Positions 7,439 to 9,739 of a DNA stretch of 9,739 nt are shown one piece after another. A model generated the notes under the pieces. It searched no databases. It was not told the DNA's origin and was given only the letters and a program-made list of their open reading frames with translations. Origin of the DNA: Flavobacteriales bacterium (GTDB taxonomy: Bacteria; Bacteroidota; Bacteroidia; NORP154). The DNA lies in contig DTSC01000236.1 of NCBI GenBank assembly GCA_012965625.1, positions 7,761-17,499 of the forward strand, written 5' to 3'. The number at the start of each line of letters is the position of its first letter. Position 1 is the stretch's first letter. A program made the position numbers and the translations under genes.

Positions 7439-7513
7439 GGGATATTAGCTCAGTTGGTTTAGAGCACTAGCTCGACAAGCTAGGGGTCGCTGGTTCGAAT
7501 CCAGCATGTCCCA
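7439..7513 (+). tRNA. tRNA-Val, anticodon GAC
   Basis: A full 75-base cloverleaf can be folded. The acceptor arm GGGATAT (7439-7445) pairs with ATGTCCC (7506-7512) with one T-G wobble, and the discriminator is A (7513). The D stem is GCTC/GAGC, the anticodon stem CTAGC/GCTAG (7467-7471, 7479-7483), and the T arm GCTGG-TTCGAAT-CCAGC. The seven-base anticodon loop TCGACAA (7472-7478) puts GAC at 7474-7476, reading Val codons GTC/GTT, and A73 fits valine identity. CCA is not encoded, so it must be added after transcription. The odd point is C at position 33 (7473) where T is nearly universal. A protein gene starts 19 bases after the tRNA end. No exact TAnnTTTG was found in the spacer upstream. 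Confidence 0.93.
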
Positions 7514-7532
7514 CAAGAATTATTATAACGTT

Positions 7533-7790
7533 ATGCTTGTTCCGAAGTTGCCTTCTTTCTTTAAAAGGCCTGTTAATCAGCAATTTGATTACAAGCCTCT
7601 TTATTATGATTCTGTAAAGGAGAAGCAAGATAAAAGGGCAGCGGAGATTGGTCGGCACGGAGCCTCTTCTTTTAGTGGAAAGATAAATTTTTCTTCTTCA
7701 AAAGCTCGAGCGGTAAACCGGTCGAATTGGCGGTTATTAATTATTATTATGGCCCTTTTTGGATTAGCCTATTATATTATTACACTTTAA
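7533..7790 (+). CDS. Small protein of unknown function with C-terminal membrane anchor, upstream of mutL
   Basis: This is an 85-residue protein with a basic N-terminus containing FDYKPLYYDSVKEK (about residues 18-31), a charged and Ser-rich middle, and a single hydrophobic helix at the C-terminus (RLLIIIMALFGLAYYIITL). This is a tail-anchored layout with no signal peptide. From memory, small proteins with an FNYKPRYYD-like motif often sit next to mutL in Bacteroidota; I could not check this. The reading frame stays open back to an ATG at 7506, but that ATG lies inside the tRNA acceptor stem, so I chose the ATG at 7533. The stop is 12 bases before the mutL start, indicating one transcript with mutL and the rhomboid gene. 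Function unknown. Confidence 0.75.
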   Translation: MLVPKLPSFFKRPVNQQFDYKPLYYDSVKEKQDKRAAEIGRHGASSFSGKINFSSSKARAVNRSNWRLLIIIMALFGLAYYIITL

Positions 7791-7802
7791 ATCATCAGTT
7801 GA

Positions 7803-9608
7803 TTGTCAGATATAATTAAGATACTTTCAGAAAAGGTGGCTAACCAAATAGCTGCTGGCGAAGTTATACAGCGTCCTTCCTCCGCTATAAAAGAGTTATT
7901 GGAAAATGCTGTGGATGCAGGCAGTACTTATATCCAGGTAATTGTTAAGGATGTTGGTAAAACACTGCTCCAGATTATAGATAATGGTTGTGGTATGTCA
8001 GCGAATGATGCTAATATCTGTATAGAACGACATGCAACCTCAAAGATTCAGAAAACAGATGATCTATTTAATATCAGGACTATGGGGTTCCGTGGGGAGG
8101 CCCTGGCTTCTATTGCGGCAATCGCCCATGTAGCTATAAAAACAAAACGTAAAGAAGATGATTTGGGAACCTTGATAAATATTGAGGGGTCTAAGATCAT
8201 TGAAAAAGAGCCTTGTGGTTGTAGTGACGGTACTTCAGTAGCGGTTAAGAACTTATTTTATAATGTACCTGCAAGGCGCAATTTTCTTAAATCTAATCCG
8301 GTGGAGATGAGGCATGTCATCGATGAATTTCAAAGGATAGCATTGGCTTACCCACATATAAAGTTTTCACTTATCAGCAATGATGCTGAACTTTTTCAAT
8401 TAAAAGAGGGTACATTACGGCAAAGGATTGTTGCAGTTTTTGGCAGAAATTATAATCAAAGGTTAGTGCCTGTTGCTGAGGAAACCTCTTTGGTGAAAAT
8501 ATCTGGATTTATCGGCAAGCCTGAATATGCAAAAAAAACAAGGGGTGAACAATTTTTCTTTGTAAATAAGAGGTTTATTAAGAATGGCTACCTCCATCAT
8601 GCAGTTCAGAATGCTTTTCAAGATCTGATCCACAATGATTGTCATCCATCTTATTTCTTATTTCTGGATTCAGACCCTAGGTCTATTGATATTAATATAC
8701 ATCCCACAAAAACAGAGATTAAGTTTGATAATGACAGGTCAATATATGCGATGCTGCATGCAGCCATAAAACAGTCGCTTGGCAAATACAATATTGCCCC
8801 AATGCTTGATTTTGATAAGGAACCAAGCTTTGACATACCCCCTTTGTCACCAGGTGCTAGTATTAAAATTCCAGATGTTAAATTGGATACTACGTATAAT
8901 CCTTTTGATGTTAATCAGAGTTCAAGCCTATTGCATAAAGGCATGCCAACTGAGAAAAACAAAGTGAATTGGCAGGACCTGTATAAACCGGAAAAGGTTA
9001 CACAAAGAATACCTGAACCGGATGTGTTGATTACGACAATGGAAGAGAAGAAGCCCTCTCAATTACACAATCGTTTTATTATTTCCCAGATTAAATCAGG
9101 AATTATTGTGATTGACCAGCATAATGCAAGTGAGAGAATTTTGTATGAAAAATATTTATCTTCCTTGGAGAAAAATAACCAAAGCATTCAGAAACAGTTA
9201 TTCTCTAAAACTATTGAGATGCCCCCAAGTGATTTTGATCTTATTATGGAAATGCAAGATGAAATTACTTCCCTGGGCTTTGATGTCAGGGAATTTGGCA
9301 AAAACACATTGGTTATTGAAGGGGTACCCTCCGATGCATCTATTGAAGAGGCAGAAGAATTATTAGAAAAGGTTTTAGAGCAATTCAAATTAAATATTAC
9401 AGATATTAGGGTTGAGAAGAGAGATAATTTGGCAAGGTCCTTGGCTAAAAGCCTATCGATAAAACCAGGAGTACCACTGGAAAAAAAGGAAATGACTGCC
9501 TTAATAGATGAGCTGTTTGCTTGTGATATGCCATATTATTCTCCGAATGGATATCCTACTATTACCACCATGTCAATTGAAGATCTCAACAAGAAGTTTG
9601 GCAGATAA
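7803..9608 (+). CDS. mutL: DNA mismatch repair protein MutL
   Basis: This 601-residue GHKL-ATPase matchmaker links MutS mismatch recognition to strand incision. The N-terminal ATPase domain is intact: E31 and N35 in ELLENAVDAG, DNGCGM at 60-65, ATSKI at 78-82 and MGFRGEAL at 94-101. The transducer domain runs to about residue 330, followed by a variable linker (about 335-415) and the C-terminal dimerisation/endonuclease domain. There the metal motif reads DQHNASERILYE (438-449), with both glutamates (E444, E449) present but Asn in place of the usual Ala. The motifs usually written ACR and CPHGRP appear as LAKSLSIKPG (547-556) and SPNGYP (580-585), so the Cys and His ligands are replaced. The start is TTG: a TGA stop at 7800-7802 abuts it, and homology begins immediately (SDIIKILSEKVANQIAAGEV). 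It is flanked closely by a small membrane protein and a rhomboid gene. Confidence 0.96.
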   Translation: MSDIIKILSEKVANQIAAGEVIQRPSSAIKELLENAVDAGSTYIQVIVKDVGKTLLQIIDNGCGMSANDANICIERHATSKIQKTDDLFNIRTMGFRGEALASIAAIAHVAIKTKRKEDDLGTLINIEGSKIIEKEPCGCSDGTSVAVKNLFYNVPARRNFLKSNPVEMRHVIDEFQRIALAYPHIKFSLISNDAELFQLKEGTLRQRIVAVFGRNYNQRLVPVAEETSLVKISGFIGKPEYAKKTRGEQFFFVNKRFIKNGYLHHAVQNAFQDLIHNDCHPSYFLFLDSDPRSIDINIHPTKTEIKFDNDRSIYAMLHAAIKQSLGKYNIAPMLDFDKEPSFDIPPLSPGASIKIPDVKLDTTYNPFDVNQSSSLLHKGMPTEKNKVNWQDLYKPEKVTQRIPEPDVLITTMEEKKPSQLHNRFIISQIKSGIIVIDQHNASERILYEKYLSSLEKNNQSIQKQLFSKTIEMPPSDFDLIMEMQDEITSLGFDVREFGKNTLVIEGVPSDASIEEAEELLEKVLEQFKLNITDIRVEKRDNLARSLAKSLSIKPGVPLEKKEMTALIDELFACDMPYYSPNGYPTITTMSIEDLNKKFGR

Positions 9609-9619
9609 ACTTTGATAGG

Positions 9620-9739
9620 ATGAACAATCAATCATTTAGGCCTGGCGGATTTAGTATACTCCCCCCAATTGTAAAGAATCTTCTGATTATTAATGTCCTC
9701 TGCTTTCTGGGATATATCACAATGGATATTGTCTTGCAT
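9620..9739 (+). CDS. Rhomboid family intramembrane serine protease (N-terminal 40 codons; runs off the right edge)
   Basis: The ATG at 9620, 11 bases after the mutL stop, opens a frame that stays open to the window end. The peptide begins MNNQSFRPGGFSILPPIVKN and continues into a hydrophobic stretch LLIINVLCFLGYI that looks like a first transmembrane helix. The FRPGGF-x-LPPxVKNLLIIN start is what I recall for Bacteroidota rhomboid proteases encoded after mutL; the catalytic GxSG serine and histidine lie beyond the window. The call therefore rests on the N-terminal pattern and position only. Likely co-transcribed with mutL. Confidence 0.7.
   Translation, partial: MNNQSFRPGGFSILPPIVKNLLIINVLCFLGYITMDIVLH

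Noticed and set aside
7439..7513. tRNA as an integration site for a mobile element
   Set aside because: No integrase, no direct repeat of the tRNA 3' end found nearby, and the downstream genes (small protein, mutL, rhomboid) are core chromosomal genes.

Overview
The window looks like chromosomal DNA from a member of the Bacteroidota. I judge this from the gene families (an S9B dipeptidyl peptidase, a POT peptide transporter, DUF819, and mutL followed by a rhomboid protease), from the scarcity of Shine-Dalgarno sequences, and from exact matches to the Bacteroidota -7 promoter element TAnnTTTG in intergenic DNA. The lineage could be Cytophagales-like, but that is only a guess. Base composition appears AT-rich by eye and was not computed. 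I see no insertion sequence, phage gene, CRISPR array or other sign of a mobile island. The content reads as ordinary core genome.

Layout. Positions 1-552 (minus strand) hold the N-terminal 184 codons of a GlcD-like FAD-linked oxidase whose C-terminus lies outside the window. An 83-base divergent spacer with back-to-back TAnnTTTG elements separates it from a plus-strand run of five genes at 636-7287: a secreted dipeptidyl peptidase IV, a proton-coupled di/tripeptide transporter, two tandem exported thioredoxin-fold paralogues (CGWC and CGPC active sites), and a DUF819 polytopic membrane protein. Gaps are 45, 86, 9 and 20 bases. The 86-base gap carries another exact TAnnTTTG, so the thioredoxin/DUF819 part may also have its own promoter.

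A 151-base spacer with a nested inverted repeat leads to a tRNA-Val(GAC). This is followed at only 19 bases by a small membrane-anchored protein of unknown function, then mutL, then the first 40 codons of a rhomboid intramembrane protease that continues past the right edge. These three genes are 11-12 bases apart and probably form one operon, possibly sharing the tRNA promoter.

How the genes fit together. The clearest link is peptide scavenging. The peptidase releases X-Pro/X-Ala dipeptides outside the cytoplasm, and the adjacent POT transporter can import exactly that size class. The thioredoxin pair and DUF819 protein have no assigned substrate; their position suggests, but does not show, a related envelope function. 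The other points worth a look are a tRNA with C instead of T at position 33, a MutL that keeps the DQH...E...E core but has lost the Cys and His of the other C-terminal motifs, and two TTG start codons fixed by in-frame stops. I did not find a convincing new defence, mobile or RNA-guided system here.
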